Assembly (NCBI GenBank): GCA_030428255.1
Contig: JAUIBT010000029.1
Coordinates: forward strand, 1-38,608
Direction: 5' to 3'
From: Alphaproteobacteria bacterium
GTDB taxonomy: Bacteria > Pseudomonadota > Alphaproteobacteria > UBA7985 > JAUIBT01
DNA: 38,608 nucleotides
Part shown: in pieces, positions 25,138 to 33,957 of the stretch
How positions within the stretch are numbered: position 1 is the first letter of the stretch
Layout of the letters: every line of letters starts with the position of its first letter
The notes under the pieces: model-generated
Seen by the model: the letters and a program-made list of their open reading frames with translations, nothing else
The model's database searches: none
Told to the model about the DNA's origin: nothing
Translations under genes and position numbers: made by a program

Positions 25138-25509
25138 TTAGCGCACGATGATGCCAACGCCCGCCAGATCGGCGTTCGCAGCGCTTTTCTCAGCATCAAG
25201 ATCGCGGTCAGCGTGGTAGGTCAGGATGGGGCCTTTGACCTCTGCATCACGGACGATGGCGGCGATCTCAACGTCCGCAGACGTGGCGTCGCAGCCGTAC
25301 AGAGCGACCGCGACAGCAACCTCGCTGCCGTCCACGGCGCCGACCGCCGAGGCCAGATATTTGCCGCTGGCGGTGACCTTACCGAGCACGGTGCCAGCAG
25401 CGATGATGCCAGCCCCGCTTGCAACGGTGACGGCCTCACGCGAGCGCTGGCCATTGGCCTCGGTGAGTAGGAATTCGCCGGGGTGACGGCCTTCTGTAAA
25501 AACAGGCAT
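25138..25509 (-). CDS. D: Head decoration protein D
   Basis: The product has 123 residues. It matches lambda gpD family: MPVFTEGRHPGEFLLTEANG, REAVTVASGAGIIAAGTVLG, KVTASGKYL and AVALYGCDATSADVEIAAIV. Trimers cap the capsid after expansion. GGAG precedes the start; order C-D-E as in lambda. Confidence 0.92.
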   Translation of the reverse strand: MPVFTEGRHPGEFLLTEANGQRSREAVTVASGAGIIAAGTVLGKVTASGKYLASAVGAVDGSEVAVAVALYGCDATSADVEIAAIVRDAEVKGPILTYHADRDLDAEKSAANADLAGVGIIVR

Positions 25510-25537
25510 GGGTTAATTCTCCGAATTGAGTGTTGGG

Positions 25538-25942
25538 TTAGGCCGCAACGCCAATGCTGGCGTTTGCTTGCTTGATGGCATTGCCCCAAAGTTCGGCCGC
25601 CGCCTGCGCCTGGGATGTTTGCGGCTGATCGCTACCGCCGAACTCAGCGTCGCCCTGCACGCGCTGCTCGAATGAGCCTGAAGGGTTGGCCTTCGGCGCA
25701 ACGCCCAAAACCTTGATGGCGTCCTCTGCCGACATTTCGGTCTCAAGCGCCATGGCCATCGCCTGGGCCTCGCGGCCCTTGGCCTCGTCGGCCTGCAAAA
25801 TGGCCTTGATACGCGCCGAGGCTTCTGCCTTGCCTGCCGCCACGCCTTCGGCGCGCGCGGCCTCTAGGGCGACCTGGTGATCGGCTTGGGTTGCGCCCAC
25901 ATTTTGAGCCTGCGGGGCCTCGGCTGAGTTTGGCTTGCTCAT
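25538..25942 (-). CDS. Nested scaffold protein (Nu3-like), internal start in protease gene
   Basis: An in-frame ATG at 25942 (MSKPNSAEAPQAQN) is preceded by AAAGGAG about ten bases upstream, inside the protease gene. The product would be the C-terminal 134 residues, rich in alanine, glutamate and helix (ALEAARAEGVAAGKAEASAR, AQAMAMALETEMSAEDAIKV). Lambda makes its scaffold Nu3 this way from gene C. The same layout is expected here. Confidence 0.65.
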   Translation of the reverse strand: MSKPNSAEAPQAQNVGATQADHQVALEAARAEGVAAGKAEASARIKAILQADEAKGREAQAMAMALETEMSAEDAIKVLGVAPKANPSGSFEQRVQGDAEFGGSDQPQTSQAQAAAELWGNAIKQANASIGVAA

Positions 25943-26857
25943 AGCAAAACCGCTCCTTTGGTGATCGGCCACTGAGTCCGTTGCGGGGGCCTGGTTGGAT
26001 TGCTGCATAGAGGCCAAGACCTCATCGAGGCTTGCTATGCGGTCAGCGAGACCAATGGCGATTGCCTCGGCCCCGATGTAAGTGCGCGCCTCTGTGGCGC
26101 GGATTTGCTCTGAGGTAAGCGCCCCTGCCCGACCCTGTGCGACTAGCTCGACAAAGCCGTCGTAGAAAGTGGACACCATGGCCTGCATGTCGGCGCGAAC
26201 GGCCTGGGGTAGTGGCTCGAAGGCGTTGCCATCGACCTTGTTGGCCCCAGCGTGGATTAGGGTAGGCTTGATGCCCTTGGCTTCGAGCTGCTTGGAATAA
26301 TCCATGTGGACCAGCAGCACCCCGATTGAGCCTACGATAGAGGTGGGAGAGACCACGATTTCGCGGGCGGCCGAGGCGATACCGTAAGCCGCAGAACAGG
26401 CAACGTCGTTGACAAAAGCCACCACCGGCTTGACCGCATCGAGCGCGGTGATGCGGCTTGCAAGGGCGCTCATGCCGGTCGCCTCGCCGCCACCGCTGTC
26501 GATATCGAGCAGGACCGACTTCACATCGGGGTCGGCCTCGGCCTCGCGCAGTTGGGCTGCAATCCCCTCGTAGGAGACCAGACCCGACGATGCCCCGATC
26601 CAGGCCCCCCGATTGACCAGGGAACCAACAATCGGGATCACGGCAACGCCGCTCTCAACACGGTAACTAGACAGGCTCCCGTTTTCTCGAACCGCGCTTC
26701 CAACAAATCGGCTGGCTTCAGGGGAAAGCTGGCCCAAAGGCTCTGCGCCAATGCGCCCGTCCAAGACCTGCAGGATCAGCTCTGCCTTGTCGGGGTGCAG
26801 CAGAAGCGGGCGGTTCAAAACCCGATCAGCAATATTGGCGAGTGTGGTTCCGCTCAT
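25538..26857 (-). CDS. C: Prohead protease with fused scaffold (lambda gpC, S49 family)
   Basis: The protein has 439 residues from the ATG at 26857, with AGGAGG upstream and a four-base overlap with the W stop codon. The S49 signal-peptide-peptidase-like domain (about 60-260) has VKSVLLDIDSGGGEATGMSA, catalytic Ser155 in VACSAAYGIASAA, and a lysine candidate Lys207 in HAGANKVDGN. The C-terminal third is the scaffold. It processes the prohead; a longer N-terminal start is rejected for lack of a ribosome-binding site. Confidence 0.92.
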   Translation of the reverse strand: MSGTTLANIADRVLNRPLLLHPDKAELILQVLDGRIGAEPLGQLSPEASRFVGSAVRENGSLSSYRVESGVAVIPIVGSLVNRGAWIGASSGLVSYEGIAAQLREAEADPDVKSVLLDIDSGGGEATGMSALASRITALDAVKPVVAFVNDVACSAAYGIASAAREIVVSPTSIVGSIGVLLVHMDYSKQLEAKGIKPTLIHAGANKVDGNAFEPLPQAVRADMQAMVSTFYDGFVELVAQGRAGALTSEQIRATEARTYIGAEAIAIGLADRIASLDEVLASMQQSNQAPATDSVADHQRSGFAMSKPNSAEAPQAQNVGATQADHQVALEAARAEGVAAGKAEASARIKAILQADEAKGREAQAMAMALETEMSAEDAIKVLGVAPKANPSGSFEQRVQGDAEFGGSDQPQTSQAQAAAELWGNAIKQANASIGVAA

Positions 26858-27114
26858 AGCATGCCTCCTGCACGCAGGGCATGGCAGCGCGGGCGCTTGC
26901 CCTGCACCGCCGCGCATTGGGTCTCAAACCCCCGGATGACCGCCAGAAGCCGGTCCGGGTGGGCCTTGTGATAGGTGACAGAGCGTTCAACGCCCGATGA
27001 GCCGGCCTTAAAGGTCACGATCATCGAACCCTGGCCTGCAATCAGGCTGTAGTAGACCTGCCGCAGGGCCGCTGCGGCCGCGCAGGGATCGCTCTCGTCA
27101 ATGGGGGCTGCCAT
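26854..27114 (-). CDS. W: Head-tail joining protein W (lambda gpW)
   Basis: The product has 86 residues. ALRQVYYSLIAGQGSMIVTF and GVERSVTYHKAHPDRLLAVI fit the gpW fold (two helices with a beta hairpin), which stabilises packaged DNA and offers the tail attachment. The ATG overlaps the portal stop by one base (TGATG). In lambda W precedes the portal; here it follows. Confidence 0.85.
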   Translation of the reverse strand: MAAPIDESDPCAAAAALRQVYYSLIAGQGSMIVTFKAGSSGVERSVTYHKAHPDRLLAVIRGFETQCAAVQGKRPRCHALRAGGML

Positions 27115-28733
27115 CAGATCGCCTCCTCAAGTTGTTTTGGGATCTCGCCCTCTGGCGCCTCGTCTTCGCCCTGCGTTTCGGGCTCCTGGCCAAGATCGGG
27201 CTCAGGCAGGCCGTATTCGGCCCGCATGGCCGCCTCTTGCGCGCGCTGCTGGTAGACGTCCTCGATATCGGCTCCGATATCGTTGGCGATTTGGGCGTCC
27301 GACATGACTCCCAGTTTTTTCCAAACCTCGTGCGCGCGGGCCTTCTTTAGGTCATCGGCCGTCGGGCGCGGAGCCCCACGCCATTCGGCACGGCAGGCCG
27401 CCGTTCGATTGGCAAGGAAGCCATCGAGGCCGCCGGGGAAGGCTATGCCGCCGGTCGCGATTTCCTCCTCCAGCCAGGCCTCATAGACGGGCTGGCAGAA
27501 GGGCGCGATGATGCTCTGACGCCGGGCGGTGGTGATGGCGAAAATCTCCGTTGTCGCCGCCTGCAATGAGCTGTAGGTCGCCCCAACGCTGTCGCCGGTC
27601 GCGCTCTCGTAGGTCAGGCCCAGACAACGCGCAAGCTCGCGCAGCAAGTGCATGGCGAAGTCTTTGTAATCCGAGCTTGGGTGGCTGGATGTGTGGAACT
27701 TCAGCTCCTGGCCGGGGAATAGGTGCGCCAGGCGACCGTTGATACCGACATTCAGGGTGCTGTCGTCATAAAAGCCCGCGATTATGTCTATGTAAGTCTC
27801 GACCGGGGACACCCCATCGGCTGCCATACGGGCCTGCTCTTGGGGCGTTAGTAGCCCCGCCATGACCTCCTCGGTCGGCTCGTCCGAGGTAATGGTGGCC
27901 GCGAACAGGGTTTGAACGATGGCCGCCATCAGCGTCGCATCGGCCAATTGATCGAACTGACGCGCCACCTGCAATGCGGGCGTCATGGGCGAGATGCCTC
28001 GGTAGGTGCCGGGCAGCCCATCAAAAACATGGATGACGCGCGGACGGCCTGCGCCGTCTCGCGCCCGCACTCGCACATCCTCATCATAACCAAATTTGCC
28101 CTTGCGAACCGCCAGGTAGCCCACCGGCATACCGTCGCGATCCAGGTAGACGCCATTGACCAGCCGGGCCGTGTCTTCGCTTTTGCGGGAGAGGCGGTAG
28201 GGCGGCAGCAGACGCACCTTGGTGCCGTAGCGGTTCCAGGGCCGTTTGCGCCACGGCAGCTCTGCCAGTATCTCGCCGGTCATCAGCCAAGATCGAAAGG
28301 CGGCTGCCTGCATTTGGCCAAAGCTGCGCAGCCCCTGCACGTCGCATTCCTGCGCCGAACGCGACCACAGCTCAAAGCGCCGCTCGACCGTCTTGGCCCA
28401 ATCTGAGGCCTCCTGGATGGTCATACCGAAGGTCTCGTTCTCGGGCAGCGCCTTGAGACGAAGGCCCGTGCCGACCGTATTGGCGACCGCCTGATCCACC
28501 GCGCCCGATAGCCATCCGTTGTTGTGCAGCAGGTCCGCAACGCGGGCAGCAGAGGCATCCCAAGCATCGCCGACATCCTGCTGGTTTTCGCGCAAGGCCG
28601 GACGCCAGCCCGCAAAGGTCACGCCCCGGCCGCCGCGCATGTAGCGCGCGCCGGGCCGAGCGGGCATAGCTACGCCGGTCGCCGGGGCAATCACCTTCGC
28701 GACTGCCTGGCGGGCTTGAGAGATCAAAGACAT
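27114..28733 (-). CDS. B: Portal protein B (lambda family)
   Basis: The product has 539 residues, the usual size. It shows the lambda portal pattern: PARPGARYMRGGRGVTFAGW, NNGWLSGAVDQAVANTVGTG, SFGQMQAAAFRSWLMTGEIL, ARCLGLTYESATGDSVGATY. The C-terminal part is acidic. It forms the dodecameric portal through which DNA is packaged. It follows the terminase gene and couples to W. Confidence 0.93.
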   Translation of the reverse strand: MSLISQARQAVAKVIAPATGVAMPARPGARYMRGGRGVTFAGWRPALRENQQDVGDAWDASAARVADLLHNNGWLSGAVDQAVANTVGTGLRLKALPENETFGMTIQEASDWAKTVERRFELWSRSAQECDVQGLRSFGQMQAAAFRSWLMTGEILAELPWRKRPWNRYGTKVRLLPPYRLSRKSEDTARLVNGVYLDRDGMPVGYLAVRKGKFGYDEDVRVRARDGAGRPRVIHVFDGLPGTYRGISPMTPALQVARQFDQLADATLMAAIVQTLFAATITSDEPTEEVMAGLLTPQEQARMAADGVSPVETYIDIIAGFYDDSTLNVGINGRLAHLFPGQELKFHTSSHPSSDYKDFAMHLLRELARCLGLTYESATGDSVGATYSSLQAATTEIFAITTARRQSIIAPFCQPVYEAWLEEEIATGGIAFPGGLDGFLANRTAACRAEWRGAPRPTADDLKKARAHEVWKKLGVMSDAQIANDIGADIEDVYQQRAQEAAMRAEYGLPEPDLGQEPETQGEDEAPEGEIPKQLEEAI

Positions 28734-28739
28734 GGGCTG

Positions 28740-30785
28740 TTACCTATTTAGGCGCGATCCGAGACCCGCGAATTTGCGGCGTCGCGATGAGCCAGCCGCG
28801 CTTTGCTCTGGCAGTTTTGCGGTAGCGCCCTCGCCCTCATCGCCTGCCGCGACGTCGGCGGGCTCCTTGGGTGCAGAATCGCTAAGAGTGCCCTGGCGCT
28901 GCACCCCTTCTGGGATGCGCTGCACGTTGAGCGAATAGCCGATGGCCGCCAACATGGACTCCACATCGAGCTGGTGATTGTGGCGCGAACGCTTCACCCA
29001 TTTGGGTTTGCCCTCGACCACAACGCGCGCCTCAGACGTAACCTGCTTGGCGTAGTCCTCGGATACGTCCTGATGCACGTAAAAGGCGCCAGGTGCGTCC
29101 ATGGGCGTTCTGATGCGTGAGACCACCAGGGACTTGAAAAAGTCCGTTGATAGCGTCACCAGGTTGATCGAATAGCGGGCGCGCTTGCCGTCGGGCTTGA
29201 CCTCAATTTTCGAGACCCGAAAAGGCGGCGTTTGCACGTCGCGGCCTTTGGTCGGGCTGCAAAGCCAAGAATAGCGGCGGCAAAACTCATAGACCTTGTG
29301 TTCGTTTCCTTGCTCCGGCTTGTCCGGCCGGAAACCTGAGTCAATGAAGACCTTCTCGATCTGCATGCCCGCAATCGGCTGCAGCATGAGATCGGCCAGC
29401 GCGCTCCAAACATCGTCCGTATCCGTCGGGCCGTAAAGCTGACCGTCGTCGATCAGCCAGGATGTGCCGCGCGCGCCAAAGGCGCGAATGCCGTAGATCA
29501 GGCTGAATTTCTGCACATCGACGGCCATGACCAGGCGCAGGCCTCCGGCGGGGATCTCGCCCCGCTTATAAGGCAAGCGCCGCTCCATCACCTCCTGCCA
29601 TTCGGGCACGTCGCCCGAGGCCGTCATAGAGTAGCACTCGCCAAATGAGGCGTTCATAGCCGTTTGAATGCGGTCGTGATCGCCCGATTCCAAAGCCGTC
29701 AGATAGGTCTCAGCCCGCTGGCCCCAGGTGACAAAGGGCGAACAAAGCCCCGAGGTCCACATGGACAGGGTCGAACTCTCCTCTGGTGCGCCGGTGACGA
29801 CGGGGGCGTCATCAACCAAGCTCACGTTCTGGCCGGGCGCTACCATAGCGCCCCGCTCGTTCATCCAGGATTTGTCGTCCTCGGTATGGATGCCGCCACA
29901 ACGCGGGCAGGACAGGTAAGCACCGCGTTTGGCCTGGGCGGGCGTGGCCCGCTCCGGCCAATGGAGCTGCTTGAAGCGCGGGATGAAGTAATCATTGCAA
30001 TGCTTGCAAGGCCACGCCCAATGATGGCGCGTGCCCTCTTGCCAGAGTTTCCAGATCGGGCTCTCCAGATCTCCGGTGGCCGACGCCGCCCAGAACTCGA
30101 AGCCCGTTGCCTCGTCCAACTCGATCTCCACAAGGCCCCTCGCTGGTGTTGAGGTGATGGCGGTCACAAAGTCAGCGTAGGTTTCACCGCGCGCTTCGAC
30201 CAAGCCCAGCACATCGCCCTGGCCCTTGACGTTGGCCATCATCTCGTCGAACTCATCGATCAGCGCCAAGGCGGCCGGATCGGATTTCAGCGCCGAAGAC
30301 GAACCGGCGTGCGCCAGGCGGACGCGGACGCCAGCAACGTGCTTCAGCGTCTTTTTCATGCGTCTGCCGCGAACAACCTTGTTCTTCAGGGTCTCGGCCT
30401 CGTCGAGCAGCCCCATGAGGCGCGGCTCAAACTGGTCGGTCAAAAACTCTTTGGTCGGGCCGACGTAAATGATGGGCGCGGGCCGTTGATCCAGCCGCGC
30501 GCCAATGACGTCCAGCATGGAATCGGTTTTCCCGCTCTGCGCAGAGGTGACGGCAACAACCCGGCGGAAGCCGCCCTGGTGAACCGCCGCCGACCAGGGC
30601 AGCATGTAGGGCGTTAGCCAGGGATCGCGCGGGCCTGGGATGCCCGCTGTCTCAGGATAGACGCGGTGCTCGGCAGCCCAATGGGCAGGATCACGTTTCT
30701 GGCTCGGCGTCCAAAGTGTTCTCGCCAGCCGCCAGAGACCGCTCTGCTTCTGCCGCGCGCCTAGATAGTCGTTCGAAGGCTCCAT
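28740..30785 (-). CDS. A: Terminase large subunit A
   Basis: The product has 681 residues. ATPase motifs: Walker A SAQSGKT at 81-87, Walker B region ALALIDEFDE at 172-181; nuclease half starts after about 350 with LRLVMAVDVQKFSLIYGIRA. The zinc-like motif CKHC/CPRC occurs around 259-298. The gpA family cuts cos sites and packages DNA. The start overlaps the small subunit gene by 95 bases; no start further in would keep the conserved WAAEHRVYP segment. Confidence 0.94.
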   Translation of the reverse strand: MEPSNDYLGARQKQSGLWRLARTLWTPSQKRDPAHWAAEHRVYPETAGIPGPRDPWLTPYMLPWSAAVHQGGFRRVVAVTSAQSGKTDSMLDVIGARLDQRPAPIIYVGPTKEFLTDQFEPRLMGLLDEAETLKNKVVRGRRMKKTLKHVAGVRVRLAHAGSSSALKSDPAALALIDEFDEMMANVKGQGDVLGLVEARGETYADFVTAITSTPARGLVEIELDEATGFEFWAASATGDLESPIWKLWQEGTRHHWAWPCKHCNDYFIPRFKQLHWPERATPAQAKRGAYLSCPRCGGIHTEDDKSWMNERGAMVAPGQNVSLVDDAPVVTGAPEESSTLSMWTSGLCSPFVTWGQRAETYLTALESGDHDRIQTAMNASFGECYSMTASGDVPEWQEVMERRLPYKRGEIPAGGLRLVMAVDVQKFSLIYGIRAFGARGTSWLIDDGQLYGPTDTDDVWSALADLMLQPIAGMQIEKVFIDSGFRPDKPEQGNEHKVYEFCRRYSWLCSPTKGRDVQTPPFRVSKIEVKPDGKRARYSINLVTLSTDFFKSLVVSRIRTPMDAPGAFYVHQDVSEDYAKQVTSEARVVVEGKPKWVKRSRHNHQLDVESMLAAIGYSLNVQRIPEGVQRQGTLSDSAPKEPADVAAGDEGEGATAKLPEQSAAGSSRRRKFAGLGSRLNR

Positions 30786-31197
30786 CGATTTCCTGCTCTA
30801 AGCGCCGCCGCTCCTGCATGTCACGGGTGTAGCGGGCCGGGAGCCCTTGAAATTCAGATTTGACGGCCGTCGCCATCTCGCCGACCACCGCCTTGGCATC
30901 TTCAAGCGGGATCAACTCGCGAGATCGCTCTTTGATCCGCAGCTCGATTTCGCGCGTCCGGGCCTCGGTGGCCCGGTTCGCAGCGGCAGCCTTGTTGCTC
31001 TCCTGCAGTTGCGCCTCGTAGTAAGCCACGACCCCACGGACGATGGCCAACAGGCTAAAACGCCCGCCCTTCTCTTTCTCGATGAAACCCTTTTGCGCCA
31101 GGTCGAAAATCCAACGTCGCGATCGCCCCACAAGAGCAGCGGCCTGGTCTGCGCTAAGCGTGTTTTGCGAGCTATCTGGTCCAGGCTTCGAGGTCAT
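30691..31197 (-). CDS. nu1: Terminase small subunit (Nu1-like)
   Basis: The product has 168 residues. The N-terminal winged helix (LSADQAAALVGRSRRWIFDL, QKGFIEKEKGGRFSLLAIVR) recognises the cos region; a long charged helix follows (ATEARTREIELRIKERSREL). The layout is that of lambda Nu1. It overlaps the large subunit by 95 bases. Its upstream region also drives the plus-strand small genes in the opposite direction. Confidence 0.88.
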   Translation of the reverse strand: MTSKPGPDSSQNTLSADQAAALVGRSRRWIFDLAQKGFIEKEKGGRFSLLAIVRGVVAYYEAQLQESNKAAAANRATEARTREIELRIKERSRELIPLEDAKAVVGEMATAVKSEFQGLPARYTRDMQERRRLEQEIDGAFERLSRRAAEAERSLAAGENTLDAEPET

Positions 31198-31363
31198 AAT
31201 TTCTCAACGTGCTTAGAATGCAACACCGTTTGACTAGCCAGTGTTCCATCATTGCTTTTCCAGATTAGGTCTCTGTTTTTACTTCATTTAACTTGGCTTG
31301 ACCAGGCACCAGAGCGAAGGTGCTTATACCGAAACAAAGCAAAGCCAACCTGGAGACAAGACC

Positions 31364-31576
31364 ATGGCCAAGAACGAAAAAGCCCTCGCGGCCTTTGCAG
31401 CAAAGAAAGCGGAAATCGACACCATGCTGGCCCGCCTGCAGGCCCTCAGCGACGACCATTTAAACGCCGATCCCGACGAGATCAACTGGGGTCACGTAGG
31501 CGACCTCAGCCACTACGCCGATCTTCTGGAGCACATCACAGACGCCGCCTTCCAAGAGGGCGAATACGCAGAATAG
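31364..31576 (+). CDS. Small conserved protein, first of a plus-strand trio
   Basis: The product has 70 residues, from the ATG at 31364 with GGAG upstream. It is helical and acidic: MAKNEKALAAFAAKKAEIDT, MLARLQALSDDHLNADPDEI and NWGHVGDLSHYADLLEHITD. Proteins of this look accompany DUF3489 genes in some proteobacteria. It is the only part of this region, with two partners, transcribed on the plus strand. Function unknown. Confidence 0.75.
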   Translation: MAKNEKALAAFAAKKAEIDTMLARLQALSDDHLNADPDEINWGHVGDLSHYADLLEHITDAAFQEGEYAE

Positions 31577-31602
31577 GCCAAGACCTGAAAGGAGACACAA
31601 GC

Positions 31603-31830
31603 ATGACAAAGCAAGGCATGACCACCATCGAAATCAAGGGCAACGATCTGCCAGAGCACCTGCAAGGCCGCCCAATGCACTACATTCTCAACGATATTGA
31701 GGGGCTGCTGGATGCCGAAGCGGGCGTCTTCGCCAAAGCGCGGCCCAACGGCAAGGGGGTGTGCATCGTATTCGCGACCACCTTTGTGCGCGACGTAGCA
31801 AACACCCTTTACGAGTACGGATACATCTAA
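31603..31830 (+). CDS. Small conserved protein, second of the plus-strand trio
   Basis: The product has 75 residues with AAAGGAG upstream of the ATG. It has alpha/beta features: TTIEIKGNDLPEHLQGRPMH, LLDAEAGVFAKARPNGKGVC and IVFATTFVRDVANTLYEYGY. I do not recognise the family. It is followed by a strong hairpin terminator and lies in the middle of the trio. Confidence 0.75.
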   Translation: MTKQGMTTIEIKGNDLPEHLQGRPMHYILNDIEGLLDAEAGVFAKARPNGKGVCIVFATTFVRDVANTLYEYGYI

Positions 31831-31836
31831 TCCCCC

Positions 31837-31858
31837 AGCCCCGCTTCGGCGGGGCTTT
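31837..31858 (+). terminator. Hairpin terminator after the second plus-strand gene
   Basis: AGCCCCGC (31837-31844) and GCGGGGCT (31849-31856) form a perfect 8-bp stem with a TTCG loop followed by TTTC. The short T tract makes it an imperfect terminator, so some read-through to the DUF3489 gene, 15 bases further on, is expected. Confidence 0.7.
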
Positions 31859-31873
31859 CACCTGGAGACAAAC

Positions 31874-32089
31874 ATGACAAAGACCGCCGATAAACCCAAA
31901 ACCAAGCAGCAAATCATGATCGACCTATTGCAACGCAAAGACGGAGCAACCGTCGCGGAAATCATGGAAGCGACGGGCTGGCAAGCCAACACCGTAAGGG
32001 GGGCCATGACGACTTCCCTAAAGCACCGCCTTGGCATGACGGTCACCTCTGAGAAAAGCGAACGCGGCCGGGTGTACCACGCCGACTAG
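31874..32089 (+). CDS. DUF3489-family protein
   Basis: The product has 71 residues with GGAG upstream. It matches DUF3489: KQQIMIDLLQRKDGATVAEI, MEATGWQANTVRGAMTTSLK and HRLGMTVTSEKSERGRVYHAD. The middle reads like a winged helix-turn-helix with a conserved GWQ.NTVRG, suggesting DNA or nucleic acid binding. It is convergent with the methyltransferase gene (stop codons about ten bases apart) and is the last of the trio. Confidence 0.85.
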   Translation: MTKTADKPKTKQQIMIDLLQRKDGATVAEIMEATGWQANTVRGAMTTSLKHRLGMTVTSEKSERGRVYHAD

Positions 32090-32098
32090 AAGCCCTTC

Positions 32099-33409
32099 CT
32101 AAGCCGCATCTGCAACCGGCTCGCCTCCCAGGCGGGCCGTTTGCGTTTGGGCAAAGCTCTCTCCGGTTTTCTCCAAGATGGCCTGCTCGCCCGTATAATC
32201 TTGCCAGCGCTTCACCGCGACATCGACATAGGCAGGGTTGAGCTCGATGGCGAGGCAGCGCCGCCCGGTCATCTCGGCCGCAATGATGGTCGTGCCAGAT
32301 CCCGAAAAGGGCTCGTAGACCGCATCGCCTGGCTCGCTGTTGTTCTCAATCGGACGCTTCATGCATTCGACCGGCTTCTGGGTGCCGTGGCCGAAGCCGC
32401 TATCATCGCGCGCAGGGATATTCCAGACCGTCGATTGGCTACGCCCGCCGATGTAGTGGCCGGTCTTGCCGTCGCGCACGCAATACCAGGCAGGCTCGTG
32501 CTGCCAATGGTAGTCGCCTCTGCCTAGCGTAAAGCGATCTTTCGACCAAATGATCATCGAGCGATGCCGGAAGCCGGCTGCCTCCAAGCTCTCCAAGACC
32601 TCGCGGGTAAAGAGGCTGGCGTGCCAGACGTAGGCCACATCGCCTTTGAACAGGGCCCAAGCATCGCGCCAGTCGGCCTTGTCGTCGTTCAGCACCTTGC
32701 CCATTTTCTTTTTGTTCTTATTAACGCCAGCTTTGGCTCGCCAACTCGGATCGTAATTCACGCCATAAGGCGGGTCAGTCACCATCAAATGCGGCACCTC
32801 ACCGGCCAAGACCGCCTCGACAATGGCCTCGTCGGTGCAGCTGCCACAGGCAATCCGGTGTCCACCTAGGAGCCAAACATCGCCTTCTTGTGATACTGCC
32901 TGCTCCTCGTCCGCTTCAGGCACGTCGTCTGGGTCGGTAAGCCCGACCCCTGCCTCGTTTAGCGCCTGCGGGATCAAGGCGTCCAGTTCGGCCTGCGAAA
33001 ACCCGATCATAGATAGGCTGTCTTCTGCGCCTTCCGCCAAGAGCGTGTCCCACTCGAAACGGAGCATCGCCGGGTCCCATTCCGACGTTTCCGCCAGACG
33101 GTTGTCGGCCAGGGTATAAAGGCGGCGGTCCTCATCGGACCAGCCGCGCGCAACCATCACAGGCACCTCGGGCACGCCGAGCTGGTTTGCTGCAAGGATG
33201 CGACCGTGGCCTGCGATAATGGTGCCGTCCTCGGCCACCAAGACCGGGATCGTAAACCCAAAGCGCTCCATCGAGGCCGCGATCTGGTCCACCTGCTCGG
33301 GCGGATGCGTGCGGGCATTTCGGGCGTAGGGTGTCAGATCTTCGATTGGCCGCATCATGACCTTCGCGGCAGGCCAAGAAGCCTGATCGACGCGTTTTTG
33401 CGATTGCAC
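32099..33409 (-). CDS. ParB-domain/DNA methyltransferase fusion
   Basis: The protein has 436 residues with a GTG start and AGAGG upstream. The N-terminal ParB-like domain (about 19-110) has LTPYARNARTHPPEQV, VLVAEDGTIIAGHGR and ARGWSDEDRRLYTLADNRLA. The C-terminal N4/N6 methyltransferase has DPPYG at 212-216 and FSGSGTT at 368-374, so motif IV precedes motif I, the beta-class order. Such fusions are common in phages and modify phage DNA to resist host restriction. No restriction enzyme is seen. Confidence 0.92.
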   Translation of the reverse strand: MQSQKRVDQASWPAAKVMMRPIEDLTPYARNARTHPPEQVDQIAASMERFGFTIPVLVAEDGTIIAGHGRILAANQLGVPEVPVMVARGWSDEDRRLYTLADNRLAETSEWDPAMLRFEWDTLLAEGAEDSLSMIGFSQAELDALIPQALNEAGVGLTDPDDVPEADEEQAVSQEGDVWLLGGHRIACGSCTDEAIVEAVLAGEVPHLMVTDPPYGVNYDPSWRAKAGVNKNKKKMGKVLNDDKADWRDAWALFKGDVAYVWHASLFTREVLESLEAAGFRHRSMIIWSKDRFTLGRGDYHWQHEPAWYCVRDGKTGHYIGGRSQSTVWNIPARDDSGFGHGTQKPVECMKRPIENNSEPGDAVYEPFSGSGTTIIAAEMTGRRCLAIELNPAYVDVAVKRWQDYTGEQAILEKTGESFAQTQTARLGGEPVADAA

Positions 33410-33688
33410 TATTTTTTACCTCTTGAGCTAGGCCCCGTGCGGGTTTTGGGGTCGTTTAGAGTGCAGTGCAGTGGGTTTTTGGGGTTAAAAAAAACTTCCA
33501 AAAATCGGGCTGCTGCGGCCCCGCCCCCGACCCTACCCCAGGAAGGGACCCGCCCTAAGAGGCCCGTAGGACCCCGTATGATGCCCGTATCGCACCCCTC
33601 TGCTACTCAAGCGCCATTCAAACTACATCGCCGCCTACGGGCTTCTGTGAGCCTTCTAGAGCTATAGTCATTTCAGCGATGAGCGGGC
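33410..33688. other. Leader of the methyltransferase gene, no gene seen
   Basis: This stretch precedes the methyltransferase start. It has runs such as GGTTTTTGGGGTTAAAAAAAAC near 33474-33492 and a short GTGCAGTGCAGTGGG repeat at 33461-33475. No coding frame is convincing and no clear promoter was found. Confidence 0.4.
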
Positions 33689-33956
33689 CACCTTCCCCAC
33701 TGTGGGGCTGGCCTTGCTGGCGAGTTGCGCGCCCTGGGGAGCGTTAGCTCACGCTTCTAAGTGCGCAACTAGGCGGCACTCGACGTGGGAGGGCAACCAG
33801 CACGATAGGCGGGGTAGTAGCTGGTGGGGCGCAGGGCCTGCCGACAAATTCCTGCAAAAAAATCCTATCGTGGATGCCAGGCCATTTCCCCCAGGGCGCA
33901 TGCCGCTAGCAGGGCTCTAGCGCCTGGTCCGCCGCCGCGTAGGCGGGCGGCCAGGC
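33689..33956. repeat. Direct repeat copy A (left flank of autotransporter)
   Basis: It matches 36561-36828 in the same orientation. The first block (33689-33792) is identical over about 101 of 104 bases with no gap. The second block (33839-33956) is about 90 percent identical. Between them lies a variable segment. The repeat contains hairpins: AGTTGCGC (33723-33730) pairs with GCGCAACT (33763-33770), and CCCCAC.GTGGGG lies at its start. It ends one base before the autotransporter stop codon. Confidence 0.85.
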
Positions 33957-33957
33957 C

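Noticed and set aside
33702-33920. Plus-strand 72-residue frames in both direct repeats (also 36574-36792), starting MGLALLASCAPWG and looking lipobox-like
   Set aside because: They are similar only because the DNA repeats are; the middle parts differ completely, the start is GTG without ribosome-binding site, and the composition is Arg/Cys/Trp-rich as in chance frames.
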